A program made the translations under genes and the position numbers. Below, piece after piece: positions 26,714 to 36,160 of a stretch of 64,000 bases of DNA. Positions within the stretch are counted from its first letter, which is position 1. Each line of letters starts with the position of its first letter. The stretch comes from Nitrospirota bacterium. Lineage in GTDB: Bacteria; Nitrospirota; Thermodesulfovibrionia; UBA6902. The stretch lies in the NCBI GenBank assembly GCA_016214845.1, contig JACRMS010000005.1:1-64000 (forward strand), read 5' to 3'. The notes below the pieces were generated by a model that searched no databases, was not told where the DNA came from, and saw nothing but the letters and a program-made list of their open reading frames with translations.

Positions 26714-29296
26714 ATGGGTAGATCAACAGTTCATTACGCAGACAATAAGACCAACAATATCTTGAAAGCTCTGCACAACAAGCTTAGACCTGCGGGCACG
26801 CCAGTGCAGCGTGTTGAATACATCATTGAATTGCTTCTGCTTCGCATATTTGAGGTGAAACTCAAAAGAGATGATGAGTTTAAAGAGCTGCGGAAGCTTT
26901 TCAATTCAGATCATGGGAATGAGAATAAACTCTTTTATCATCTGCAAACTATAGGCAGTGAAAATATTTTATCAGCGCTGAATAAAGAGTTTTTCCCCTT
27001 TTATTCAAATATCCTGCAGGAAGCCCGGAAGGTCCTTAAAGAGAATTTAAGCATCAAAGTTCAGGATCAGTTGACCTTGATACATGAGGTATTTGCCAAT
27101 TCCAATTTTACTAACAACGTGCAGAGCGGAAATCTTGAAGATATTATCGCCCTTATTTCAGACATTGATGAAGACCGTTTGCTCAATACTGATTTATTAG
27201 GCGACGCCATTGAATCGGCGCTCTCTGAAACAGGCGGTACAAAGGATATCGGTCTGTTCCGCACCCCCGATCATGTGAGGCAATTTATGGTGGGCATGCT
27301 TGAGCCTGCTATCAAGGACACGATCTTTGACCCTGCCTGCGGCACTGGAGGTTTTCTGTTCGATTCATTTGAGTACGTTATGGAAAGGATAGAAGCGCCG
27401 TACAGGAGTAAAGACGAACCTGCGCGTTTCCCCGGAGCCAAGTCGCATCCTGAGTTGCAGGGTTGGTTCAGAAAATATTTTTCAGAAAACAGTATTGATA
27501 TGCCTTCGATAGAAGAGACTGCGCAGTTTTATCGTTCGGGTATTTCGGGGATTGAATATCTTGGGATGATAAGAAAAATGGCGGCGGTCAATTTCTATGT
27601 GCGCGGGTTAAATCCTGCAAACCTTGAGCAGGGCGATTCATTGGCAAAGTTTAATGCTGAATTAGCCGGTTCTAAATCTCTGGTCTTGGCCAATCCTCCA
27701 TTCGGCGCAGAACGTGACCAGAAGGCTTATCCGAATGTGTGGGAAGATTATTCGAAAGAGAGCGAGACGACTATCCTGTTTGTCAAAATGATGTTTGACA
27801 GTCTCAGGGAAGGCGGCAAATGTGCGGTAGTAGTTTCAGAAGGATTTCTGACATGGGAGCAGGGAAGCGCAAAGTCTTTGCGCAAGATGCTTTTAGAAGA
27901 TGCAAATTTGCAGGCTGTCATTGGTTTGCCTCAAGGTGTTTTTATCAGCAAGACAGGACAGGGGCCGAAGACTTCTATTCTGATTTTTGAAAAGGGCAAG
28001 CCGACTGAGAAAGTCTGGTTTTACAATGTGGAAAATGACGGATTCACCAAAGGAGCCAACCGCACACCTGTTGAGGGATGCCAGCTCACAGAGGCATTGG
28101 ACTTATATCATCAATATGTAAAGCTTGGTAAGACACCACCGGAGACAAGACGGTCTTTTTCTCTATCGGTTGAATGGCTCATGGTTGTTGATCCGCGCAT
28201 CAAGGAAAGAATAAGGAAGGAGACAAGAGAAGCCTTCGACATAAAAAGAGAGGAGGCAAGGGAAAAGCTGATTGATAAATTGAACACTAAACTGGAGAAT
28301 GCAAAAAAAGCGAAAACTGACAAGTTCAACAAGAAAGCTTATGATTCAGAAATATGGAAGTTTGACACTACATGGGAAAATAAAATTCTGAACGAGATAG
28401 CCCAGCGGATTGACAAGGCGCATACATATTCTTTTAATCCCACACATTACCGAAGTTCATTGAGTGAAAGCCAATTGAATGAATGGGATAAAGTTGTCGA
28501 GCATCACAAGCCGCCGTCAAACGGACACTCATTGGATAAGAGATTTGAGATGCTTCTGGGATGCGCTTTGAAGGACGCGATTAACTGCGTAGCAAACTTT
28601 GACCCTCTAAATGCCATTGAAGCTGATATTGTCAGAGAATACTTGTCCAATATTGAAGCCGGTGAATTGCAGAAGCATCCGGCTTTGGCAAAGATAGATG
28701 AAATCTTAAAAAGCGGGGCCAGGTATCCGCGTGTAAAACTTGTGAGTTACATAAAAGAAATATCCGAAAGAAATAATAAAGACAGAAAGTTGCCCGTAAT
28801 GTTAGTGTCCAAGAACTATGGCATGATGCTGTCTGACGACTATTTTTCTAACAGGAAATTAAACAAAGTTTATAGTAATGATTTGAGAAGTTATAAGGTT
28901 ATTAGAAAAAACCAATTTGCTTATTCTGGAATACATGCTAACGAGGGAGCTATTGGTTATTTAAAAGACTATGACGAGGCTTTAGTAAGTGGCATATATA
29001 AAGTTTTTTCCATAGATGAAAAGAAAATTCTTCCTGCTTATCTCGAGATGATTTTAAGGTCAGATACTGCAATTAAATATTATAATAAGGACACACAGGG
29101 GACCATCGAAAGAAGAACAAACTTGTCTTTTGATCATTTTAAAAACTTAGATATACCGCTACCTGATATTAATACTCAGAAAGCAATTATTTCAGCTATA
29201 CATGAACAACTTCATGCTTTAGATAAAATCGCACAGATGAAAACTGATGCTGAAAATAAAATTAGCCAAATTATCAATGCTGCTTGGGAGAATTAA
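26714..29296 (+). CDS. Type I restriction-modification HsdM methyltransferase fused to a half HsdS (single TRD)
   Basis: An 860-residue protein. N-terminal HsdM helical domain, then an N6-adenine methylase with motif I FDPACGTGGF near 204 and motif IV NPPFG near 325. A long charged linker (about 490-690) follows, and the C-terminal about 165 residues have the look of one target-recognition domain with its conserved helix (NLSFDHFKNLDIPLPDINTQ...). There is no separate hsdS gene between it and hsdR, so specificity must come from this fused half subunit, which would have to dimerise. GC content falls relative to neighbours, suggesting transfer. Confidence 0.88.
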   Translation: MGRSTVHYADNKTNNILKALHNKLRPAGTPVQRVEYIIELLLLRIFEVKLKRDDEFKELRKLFNSDHGNENKLFYHLQTIGSENILSALNKEFFPFYSNILQEARKVLKENLSIKVQDQLTLIHEVFANSNFTNNVQSGNLEDIIALISDIDEDRLLNTDLLGDAIESALSETGGTKDIGLFRTPDHVRQFMVGMLEPAIKDTIFDPACGTGGFLFDSFEYVMERIEAPYRSKDEPARFPGAKSHPELQGWFRKYFSENSIDMPSIEETAQFYRSGISGIEYLGMIRKMAAVNFYVRGLNPANLEQGDSLAKFNAELAGSKSLVLANPPFGAERDQKAYPNVWEDYSKESETTILFVKMMFDSLREGGKCAVVVSEGFLTWEQGSAKSLRKMLLEDANLQAVIGLPQGVFISKTGQGPKTSILIFEKGKPTEKVWFYNVENDGFTKGANRTPVEGCQLTEALDLYHQYVKLGKTPPETRRSFSLSVEWLMVVDPRIKERIRKETREAFDIKREEAREKLIDKLNTKLENAKKAKTDKFNKKAYDSEIWKFDTTWENKILNEIAQRIDKAHTYSFNPTHYRSSLSESQLNEWDKVVEHHKPPSNGHSLDKRFEMLLGCALKDAINCVANFDPLNAIEADIVREYLSNIEAGELQKHPALAKIDEILKSGARYPRVKLVSYIKEISERNNKDRKLPVMLVSKNYGMMLSDDYFSNRKLNKVYSNDLRSYKVIRKNQFAYSGIHANEGAIGYLKDYDEALVSGIYKVFSIDEKKILPAYLEMILRSDTAIKYYNKDTQGTIERRTNLSFDHFKNLDIPLPDINTQKAIISAIHEQLHALDKIAQMKTDAENKISQIINAAWEN

Positions 29297-29298
29297 AT

Positions 29299-31701
29299 TT
29301 GCAATCAATTAACGACAGCGAAGCACAGAGTGTAGATATCCCGGCCATAAAAGAGCTTGAAGGTATCGGCTGGAAGCTTGGGGATACGCTTCTGTACCAG
29401 CCTGAATATCAGCTCACTGCCGAGCAGCAGAAAGAATACTCATATCCGGACGGCAAGATGCGAAAGTCTATCAAGCCCGATTTAGTACTTCAGGATTTAA
29501 ATGGTCAAATCCTTGCTATCTTTGAAAACAAGCTTGAGCAAAAAGACGAGAAAAAGGCATTAGATAAACTTCGTCTGCTTTACGGACAGATATTGAAACC
29601 ACGTTTTTTATACGCCTGCTCCAAAGAGAGAAAGCTTTTCTATGACACCTCATGGCGCGGACTGGATGCAGGGGAGTTCAGGCGGACAAATGAATTCCTC
29701 ACCCTCGAACAGATGAAGGTGAAGAATGAACAACTGAAGAACATAAGCGCTGTTAAAAAAGTAAGCATTGACACGACTATCGCCGGAGGCTATGACCCTG
29801 ATGTGGGCAAGGAGCGTTATTATCAGTTGGACTGCATCAATACATTAATAGACAAATACAGGGCTGGCGAAACAAAAATGCTGGTCCACATGGCAACCGG
29901 TCTTGGGAAAACCCGTACTGTCGTTGCGTTTGTAAAGGCATTGTTGTCTCACGGGCTGGCTAAAAAAGTATTGTTTGTGGTTGATAGGGTCTTACTGGCT
30001 GATCAGGCAATGGATGACGGCTTTGCCCTTATCAGTAAAGAGCATTCAGCAGCGAGGATCAAAACAACCAATTTCAAACAGCAGAAACACGCCTCAATCC
30101 ACGTTGTCGTTATTGATACACTGGAAATCATATTTCAGGGTATACCGAGCAATTACTACGACCTGATAATTGTTGATGAATGCCATCGCTCCATTTCAAT
30201 AAACAGAAAGCTCATCTTTAATCACTTCCTCTGTCCGAGAATCGGCTTGACGGCTACACCGCGAATCGCTGTAGCTAAAGAAGGTAAAGAAATTCCGCAG
30301 GAAGATCTGGAAATCAGGGACACGTATAGACTGTTCGGATGTGAATCAGGTGAAGCGACTTATTCATTTGGGTTGGAAAGAGGAATAGAAGAAGGTTTTC
30401 TGGCGGAATATAATGTGCTTGAAATCCTGACATACCTGACTCAGGAGGCTGAAGAAGAAGGCATCCCTATTGAATATGTATTAGACCCGGATACAAGAGC
30501 CCGTATCGATTTGCCTAAAGAGATGCGATTGATGCTCGAACAATTGGAGCGTAAATATATATCTGATGAACGCTGCGATAGAATTGCGGAAGAGATCCGC
30601 AAGAACACCGAATACGGTGAAAAAGTCCTTGTATTTGGAGTAAGCCAGGCGCATTGTCATATGCTCACCAATGCGCTTAACAAAGTATTTAAAGACGATG
30701 GAAGCAGTAATCCCCGGTATGCAGAGCCGATTATTTCAGATAATAACGAACTCAATGGCTACCTGAAAAACAGATTCAAGAAACCTTATCTGGCCCCTTA
30801 TATCGCTGTGTCAGTAGACATAATGACAACCGGCGTTGATATAAAGTGTGTGCGCTATCTTGCATTTGCAGCACTGACAAAATCAGTAGGTAAATACATT
30901 CAAATGGTCGGCAGAGGGACACGGTTAGATCCTAAAACAGGAAAGAACAGCTTTAAGATATTGGACTTTGTCGGTTTATGCCAGAGAATGGAGGATAACC
31001 GTAAGGGAACGACAAAGCCTAATGTCAAAGTAGTTGATACAATAGACGGCACAGGCGGTGGCGGTGAAACAAGCCCTAAAGGACCGTATTACATCATTGA
31101 CAACCCCGACCCTGCAACTATGATACAGCGGGTGTACATTCATGGCGACGACGTCAGAGTAGTGGATAATGTTCCAATTGACAAAGCAAGAGAAATATTT
31201 GAGAGGGAAGCTGCCAATCCAATAAATAATGAAGTTCGGGACATTCAGGAAAAAGTCAGGCAGAATACCGACTACGAACCTACTGATGAGGATTTGAAAA
31301 TAATAGACGAATGGCTTAAGGCGCCGGAAATATATCTGGAAGAGGGTCAGTTGCAAAAGATATATGATTATCCCAACGGCACAACCTGGGAGTTCCTGCT
31401 GCATGCGTTAGGCTTTAAAAAAATCCCCACACCTAAAGAAAGAATAGAACAGGGTTACGAAGCATTTATAAAATCTACCACTGATTTTAACGATGATCAG
31501 CTTAAGGTTCTCGCTAAGATGAAAGATATTTTCGCAACGAATCTCAGCAGCAAACAGGAAATTGACCTGAAAAAGATCTTTGCGAATCCGATTTATGAAA
31601 AGATTATCGGCAAGAAAGAAAAGGTAAGCCAGTTGTTTGCTGGAAAGTTTGATGCGGTTATTAGTGAACTGAAGAGAAATTTAAAGCTGCCTCGTTCTTA
31701 G
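29299..31701 (+). CDS. hsdR: Type I restriction endonuclease subunit R
   Basis: About 800 residues. N-terminal PD-(D/E)xK nuclease region with SIKPDLVLQ then AIFENKL near 55-75. SF2 helicase core with Walker A MATGLGKTRTVV near 195-206 and DECHRS near 292. The C-terminal third resembles the EcoEI-type HsdR tail. I choose the TTG at 29299 rather than the TTG at 29284 because GGGAG at 29286-29290 is then a well-placed ribosome site; the start overlaps or abuts the end of the methylase gene. Together with the fused HsdM-S it forms a complete type I system. Confidence 0.92.
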   Translation: MQSINDSEAQSVDIPAIKELEGIGWKLGDTLLYQPEYQLTAEQQKEYSYPDGKMRKSIKPDLVLQDLNGQILAIFENKLEQKDEKKALDKLRLLYGQILKPRFLYACSKERKLFYDTSWRGLDAGEFRRTNEFLTLEQMKVKNEQLKNISAVKKVSIDTTIAGGYDPDVGKERYYQLDCINTLIDKYRAGETKMLVHMATGLGKTRTVVAFVKALLSHGLAKKVLFVVDRVLLADQAMDDGFALISKEHSAARIKTTNFKQQKHASIHVVVIDTLEIIFQGIPSNYYDLIIVDECHRSISINRKLIFNHFLCPRIGLTATPRIAVAKEGKEIPQEDLEIRDTYRLFGCESGEATYSFGLERGIEEGFLAEYNVLEILTYLTQEAEEEGIPIEYVLDPDTRARIDLPKEMRLMLEQLERKYISDERCDRIAEEIRKNTEYGEKVLVFGVSQAHCHMLTNALNKVFKDDGSSNPRYAEPIISDNNELNGYLKNRFKKPYLAPYIAVSVDIMTTGVDIKCVRYLAFAALTKSVGKYIQMVGRGTRLDPKTGKNSFKILDFVGLCQRMEDNRKGTTKPNVKVVDTIDGTGGGGETSPKGPYYIIDNPDPATMIQRVYIHGDDVRVVDNVPIDKAREIFEREAANPINNEVRDIQEKVRQNTDYEPTDEDLKIIDEWLKAPEIYLEEGQLQKIYDYPNGTTWEFLLHALGFKKIPTPKERIEQGYEAFIKSTTDFNDDQLKVLAKMKDIFATNLSSKQEIDLKKIFANPIYEKIIGKKEKVSQLFAGKFDAVISELKRNLKLPRS

Positions 31702-31796
31702 CATAAAATGATATCATTGCAATTTATTTTGCAATTATAAATAGTGTATCATTATCTTGGGCTCATTAAAACCATCAAACAACAACATTTAGCGTC

Positions 31797-31822
31797 TTGA
31801 CTATATATCATAAGTGATATAT
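31797..31822 (+). promoter_or_regulatory. Putative promoter/operator of the TAC operon
   Basis: TTGACT at 31797-31802 is a good -35 box. Immediately downstream is the palindrome ATATATCA-TAAG-TGATATAT (31803-31822), with perfect 8-bp arms, ending two bases before the toxin ATG. It covers the place where the -10 would be, as expected for an operator bound by the HTH antitoxin. No ribosome site is visible, so the toxin may be translated from a leaderless or very short-leader transcript. Confidence 0.5.
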
Positions 31823-31823
31823 C

Positions 31824-32198
31824 ATGAAAGTACCGAAACTTCCAAATAACATAAAAGTGCACCCAAGCGCTGAGAGGGATATTAAGGAAATTGCAACTCT
31901 GGACGATAAGAAAGCAGGCAAGATTATTCAGAGGATAAGTGAATTAGGGGTTGATTCAGCGCCGATAACCGGTGACTGCAACTCAGAAACTGTTTTGAAT
32001 CTCACAAAAAAGAAGGTTTATGTCAAAAGGCTTAAGTGTTTGGATATTTTGGAATACAGGATTTTTTATGCTCTCAAAATATCCGGAATGATTTGTATAT
32101 ATTGCATTGTTCCGAGAAATAAAGATACTTACAGGAAGGATGCTCCGCACTATATGCGGATAAAATTGCTTTACACTCAATGGAGGGATTGCCAGTGA
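31824..32198 (+). CDS. RelE/HigB-superfamily toxin of a toxin-antitoxin-chaperone module
   Basis: A 124-residue basic protein with the RelE/ParE-type pattern: IKVHPSAERDIKEIATLDDK, then a strand-rich core (KVYVKRLKCLDILEYRIFYA, followed by MICIYCIVPRNKDTY). Family members cut mRNA on the ribosome. The stop overlaps the antitoxin start (GTGA) by four bases, and a SecB-like gene follows. The order toxin-antitoxin-chaperone is that of HigB-HigA-Rv1957 in Mycobacterium. The family call is from motif feel rather than a database match. Confidence 0.75.
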   Translation: MKVPKLPNNIKVHPSAERDIKEIATLDDKKAGKIIQRISELGVDSAPITGDCNSETVLNLTKKKVYVKRLKCLDILEYRIFYALKISGMICIYCIVPRNKDTYRKDAPHYMRIKLLYTQWRDCQ

Positions 32199-32734
32199 AA
32201 TCTGCTTTTGAAAAAATCAAATATACCCCTGGACCCCAATTTCAGTGGCGCATGCCTTCACAAGTCCGCTCAACTCTTTCTAAGGATGACATATGTGAAA
32301 TATGCGATTCAATAAAGGATAAAGAAATTGAAGAGTTGAAAAATGAAAACAGGAAACTTAAGAAACTTGTAGAGTTTTTAAAGGCAGAGATACACTCATT
32401 AGAATTAAAAACAGCTTTAAGCGAAAAAGCTATTCCTATAAAAAAAATAATCAAAGAATTTACCTCGACTCCTGAAGGCAAGGCAGCATGGCAAGCGGCA
32501 TGGGACGAACGGGCAGAAGAATGGAAAAAGTCTGCAGCGGCAGGAAAAATCAGCAGGATAAAATATTACAGGCTTATAAATGGAATGGACCAGGCTGCAC
32601 TTGCCAGGAAACTAAAGACTGCTCAGCCTAATATATGCAGGATTGAAAGACCTGGATATAACGTGCCCATTTCAACTCTTGAAAAGCTTGCAAAAATATT
32701 TAAAGTTAAAAAGGGGGAATTAATTGGGGACTGA
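32195..32734 (+). CDS. HigA-like antitoxin with C-terminal XRE helix-turn-helix and long N-terminal extension
   Basis: A 179-residue protein from the GTG at 32195, chosen because GGAGGG at 32182-32187 is well spaced; ATG 32180 is the alternative. The XRE-type HTH is at the extreme C-terminus (NGMDQAALARKLKTAQPNIC, then STLEKLAKIFKV), ending GELIGD with nothing after it. The N-terminal about 110 residues hold an aromatic segment (PGPQFQWRMPS) and a coiled coil (KDKEIEELKNENRKLKKLVE). In described TAC antitoxins the chaperone-addiction segment is at the C-terminus; here only the N-terminal extension could play that part. Confidence 0.8.
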   Translation: MKSAFEKIKYTPGPQFQWRMPSQVRSTLSKDDICEICDSIKDKEIEELKNENRKLKKLVEFLKAEIHSLELKTALSEKAIPIKKIIKEFTSTPEGKAAWQAAWDERAEEWKKSAAAGKISRIKYYRLINGMDQAALARKLKTAQPNICRIERPGYNVPISTLEKLAKIFKVKKGELIGD

Positions 32735-33128
32735 TACGGGCATAAATTTTATCAGTGTCTCCCTGACGGAGCTTGATTTCAAACTGAACAAGAAATTTAA
32801 GCTTCCTAAAGACGGTGTCCCTGTGGATATAGGGGTTAAATCAAAAAATTCATTTGATCTCAATAAGAAGAAGCTCATTACAACGTTAAGTGTAGTTTTA
32901 TTTATTAAAACTAAGATTCCGCCTTTTGTGATGAAAGCTTCAGTAGAAGGTATCTTTATAGGAAATAATATTGACGACCTTAAAAAATTTTCCAAAGTTC
33001 ATGCCCCGGCACATTTAATGCCGTTCATTCGGGAGATTGTTGGCACCACTACAATGAAGGCGGGAATTCCTCCGCTTCTTCTTCCGCCTATGAATCTCTC
33101 TGCACTTTTTGACGAAAAGAAGAAGTAA
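32724..33128 (+). CDS. SecB-like chaperone of a TAC module
   Basis: A 134-residue protein. The C-terminal half aligns by eye with SecB: VEGIFIGNN...VHAPAHLMPFIREIVGTTT, then AGIPPLLLPPMNLSALF, corresponding to E. coli GIFSIAG...CPNILFPYARE and FPQLNLAPVNFDALF. The N-terminal part has the alternating strand pattern of SecB. Start is TTG at 32724 with ribosome site AAGGGGG at 32711-32717, overlapping the antitoxin gene by 11 bases. Its place as third gene after toxin and antitoxin points to a dedicated antitoxin chaperone rather than the general export chaperone. Confidence 0.82.
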   Translation: MGTDTGINFISVSLTELDFKLNKKFKLPKDGVPVDIGVKSKNSFDLNKKKLITTLSVVLFIKTKIPPFVMKASVEGIFIGNNIDDLKKFSKVHAPAHLMPFIREIVGTTTMKAGIPPLLLPPMNLSALFDEKKK

Positions 33129-33221
33129 TGTCTTAATATACACTTACCCTTATCTGATTTTTCCCCTCGCAATATAGTAAAATTTATAATCATCATTTTT
33201 ATAACCGGAGTAAACACCACT

Positions 33222-35339
33222 ATGTTCAACTGGATGTGGAAAACCTATCGCAAAATTCTTGATAACATGACGGACGGCGTGTATCTTGTGGACCTCGATC
33301 AGAAGATACAGTACTGGAACAGGACCGCCGAAATACTGACGGGGCTTTCCGCCGATGAAGTAATAGGAAAGACTGTTAACGAAGCCGGCATCAGGTATGA
33401 AGATGAAAAGGGCAAGCTGCTACAGAATTTTGAATACCCGGTGGCCCTCTGTTTTCAGGAGAAGAGGGTCGTGAGCAAGAATTTCTTCATTCAAACTAAA
33501 GACAACGGAAGGATCCCGCTTGAAGAAAGCGCATCGCCGCTTTATCACAGGGGAAAGATAACAAGCGTGATATCCGTAATCAAGGACATCACCCATTGCA
33601 TCGAAGCTGTGGAGCTTCGCCTGAGGACCGAGAAGAAGGAAAGGCTCATACCGATATGCGGCTGGTGCAAAAAGATCAGGAGCGACGAGAATTACTGGGA
33701 GCAGTTGGAGACATATCTTACAAAGGAAGGCTTCGGCGTTTTTACGCACGGGATGTGCCCTTCATGCGCGGAGAAGATCTTTGAGAAGAAGGTGTATCTC
33801 GAAAGCTATCAGAAGATATGCAAGGCGATAAGCTCCAGCATTTCACTCGATGAGGTATTGCAGCTCATCGTGACCAATGCCGTTAAGGTCATGAACGTGA
33901 AGGCAAGCCTGCTCCGCCTGCTCAACAAGGAGACCAAGCAGTTAGAGATAGCCGCGCACTACGGATTAAGCGATAAATACGTCAACAAAGGACCGGTTGC
34001 TTATGACGCGAGCATTGACGACGCGCTTGCCGGCCAGTCCGTGTCGGTGTACGACATGGCAGAGCACAAGGACTCAAAATATTATGAAGAGGCCCTGGCA
34101 GAAGGCATAAGGAGCATCCTTTCCATACCGCTGCGTTTTGAGAAGGAGGTCATAGGGGTGCTCAGGATGTACACGGCCGAGCCGGTAAAGTATACCGAAG
34201 ATGACCTGAAATTCATAACCGCCATTGCTGAGCAGGGGGCCACGGCCATAGTGAACGCGAGCCGTTTTGAAAAGGCCGTCTCAAGAGAGAAGGAATATCT
34301 CAGGGTCTATGAAGAAATTACAAAGGCCGTAAGCTCAACCCTGAACGTGGATGAAGTGATGAATCTGATCGTGAAAAAGATCCCGCAGGTAATGGGGCAG
34401 AAAGGAAGTTCGCTGCGTCTCATAAACAAGGAGAACGAGCAACTGGAGCTCGCGGCATATTATGGTCTGAGCGCAAAGTACGCCAACAAAGGCCCGGTGG
34501 CCTATGATGCGAGCATTGCCGATGCGCTGGCAGGCAAGGCCGTTTCTGTATTCGAAATAGCAGAGCATAAGGATTCAAAATATTACAGGGAGGCCATTGA
34601 AGAAGGCATCAAGACCATTTTGTCCATCCCGATGCGTTTTCAGAATGAAGTGATAGGGGTGCTCAGGCTTTATACCAGCAGGCCGGTCCAATATAACGAG
34701 ACGGACCTGAAATTCATGGAGACAATCGCCGAACAGACAGCGATAGCCATCGTCAACGCCAAGCATTTTGAAAGTGAGTTATCGAAAGAAAAAGAATATC
34801 TGAAGGTGTTTCAGGAGGTGACAAAGGCCGTAAGCTCGTCCCTCAAGGCAAATGAAGTGCTGAACATGATAGTCAGGAAGATCCCCGAAGTGATGAATTT
34901 GAAGGCCGCTACGGTCAGGCTTCTCGACTCTACGGGTAAGAGCCTTAAACTTGTCGCATCGTTCGGCCTCAGTGAAAAATATTTAAACAAGGGGCCTGTG
35001 GACGCTGAAAAAAACGTCACTGAGGCCCTGAAAGAAAATCCCGTGGCGATCTTCGATGTTGCCACAGACCACCGCATACGGTACAAAAAAGAGGCTGAAG
35101 AAGAAGGTATAAAGAGCATGCTGACCCTGCCGGTTGTCGCAAGGGGAAAGGTGCTTGGAATATTGAGGCTTCTCACAGGCGAACCGAGAGAGTTCTCTCA
35201 GCAGGAGATAGACTTTGCGGCTTCACTTGCTGAGCAGTGCGGCATTGCGATTGAAAACGCCACCATGTATGAGAAGACAAAGAAGGAATATGACAATATG
35301 ATGCAATTTGTAGACGGCGCTTTTTTTGAGAAAGAATAA
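33222..35339 (+). CDS. PAS - zinc-knuckle - triple GAF sensor protein without output domain
   Basis: A 705-residue soluble protein. PAS domain at about 8-130 (DNMTDGVYLVDLDQKIQYWN). A CxxC...CxxC insert (ICGWCKKIRSDENYW...MCPSCA, about 144-186) is a likely metal-binding knuckle common after PAS domains in such sensors. Three GAF domains follow (about 195-345, 355-510 and 520-690) which are close tandem duplicates sharing GPVAYDASI..ALAG and AEHKDSKYY..A..EGI...SIP. There is no kinase, GGDEF or HTH at the C-terminus, so it must act through a partner. Confidence 0.85.
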   Translation: MFNWMWKTYRKILDNMTDGVYLVDLDQKIQYWNRTAEILTGLSADEVIGKTVNEAGIRYEDEKGKLLQNFEYPVALCFQEKRVVSKNFFIQTKDNGRIPLEESASPLYHRGKITSVISVIKDITHCIEAVELRLRTEKKERLIPICGWCKKIRSDENYWEQLETYLTKEGFGVFTHGMCPSCAEKIFEKKVYLESYQKICKAISSSISLDEVLQLIVTNAVKVMNVKASLLRLLNKETKQLEIAAHYGLSDKYVNKGPVAYDASIDDALAGQSVSVYDMAEHKDSKYYEEALAEGIRSILSIPLRFEKEVIGVLRMYTAEPVKYTEDDLKFITAIAEQGATAIVNASRFEKAVSREKEYLRVYEEITKAVSSTLNVDEVMNLIVKKIPQVMGQKGSSLRLINKENEQLELAAYYGLSAKYANKGPVAYDASIADALAGKAVSVFEIAEHKDSKYYREAIEEGIKTILSIPMRFQNEVIGVLRLYTSRPVQYNETDLKFMETIAEQTAIAIVNAKHFESELSKEKEYLKVFQEVTKAVSSSLKANEVLNMIVRKIPEVMNLKAATVRLLDSTGKSLKLVASFGLSEKYLNKGPVDAEKNVTEALKENPVAIFDVATDHRIRYKKEAEEEGIKSMLTLPVVARGKVLGILRLLTGEPREFSQQEIDFAASLAEQCGIAIENATMYEKTKKEYDNMMQFVDGAFFEKE

Positions 35340-35346
35340 GGGTGTT

Positions 35347-35580
35347 TTACTTCCCGCTTTCGTTTCTTCTCCCGTCGTCACCGGCAAGCAGTCTTTTATA
35401 TCTCCTGCGGGCCTCAGGGGAGATGGTGATCCTGTCCTGAATCATGTGCCATCCTAAAAAACTTGCGGTATCTCTTCTTACAAGCGCTTGAGTTTCAACC
35501 GCGGGCCTTAATTCGTCCGTGTCTTCGGCAGACAGGATATCTTCAGCAATCCGTGATCTTTTTACCGGCTCAATATCCAT
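35347..35580 (-). CDS. Small hypothetical protein
   Basis: A 77-residue charged protein (MDIEPVKRSRIAEDILSAED...). A ribosome site AAGGGGGAAAAGG precedes the ATG, which supports translation. No transmembrane segment and no recognised family; the C-terminal part (SPEARRRYKRLLAGDDGRR) looks helical. Convergent with the triple-GAF gene, 7 bases away. Confidence 0.5.
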   Translation of the reverse strand: MDIEPVKRSRIAEDILSAEDTDELRPAVETQALVRRDTASFLGWHMIQDRITISPEARRRYKRLLAGDDGRRNESGK

Positions 35581-35684
35581 TCCCTTTTCCCCCTTAGAAA
35601 AACTTGAGGTGTTTTATTTTAGAATTTTTGGGCCTGAGATGTCACTAATTTTTTTGTGACGTGTGTACGCAGGTAGTCCCGGGG

Positions 35685-36149
35685 TTAGGTATGACGGTTC
35701 CTGGACGCCTGTTTCAAGTACCTAAAAAAGTTCCAGTAATATACCAGGCTCGAAAGGACCATTGCGCCGCCAAAACCGATATAGATGATAGAGAGATATG
35801 GTTTTGGAATGGGCGAATGCCTGAGTATCAGTCCCATAAAGATCATAAACAGGATGATCAGATAGCTTTTCCATGATTGAAATGCAAAGACACACACCTT
35901 GTCTTCTTTTGAGAGGATGCGGTCGATATTCTTGTAAAGCAGTTTCAGGAACATAAAGTGATGGATAATGAGAGAGAGAATAAATCCCGCCGAACCGAGC
36001 CAGACGGCGTTTTGCATTGTTGTCTCTGACAACCAGCGAACGGCGAGCCTGCAGAGCATTATCCCGACAATGCTCCAGATAATCCCTGCAAGGACAATTA
36101 GAACTCTTTTATCAACTGTCGGGTTGAATCTATCAAAATTGGATCGCAT
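35685..36149 (-). CDS. Hypothetical four-helix membrane protein
   Basis: A 154-residue protein with hydrophobic segments at about 16-37, 48-72, 90-110 and 120-140, and a basic loop (KNIDRILSKEDKV). No family recognised. It stands alone, bounded upstream by a perfect 32-bp palindrome. Confidence 0.6.
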   Translation of the reverse strand: MRSNFDRFNPTVDKRVLIVLAGIIWSIVGIMLCRLAVRWLSETTMQNAVWLGSAGFILSLIIHHFMFLKLLYKNIDRILSKEDKVCVFAFQSWKSYLIILFMIFMGLILRHSPIPKPYLSIIYIGFGGAMVLSSLVYYWNFFRYLKQASRNRHT

Positions 36150-36160
36150 ATGTTTTTCCT

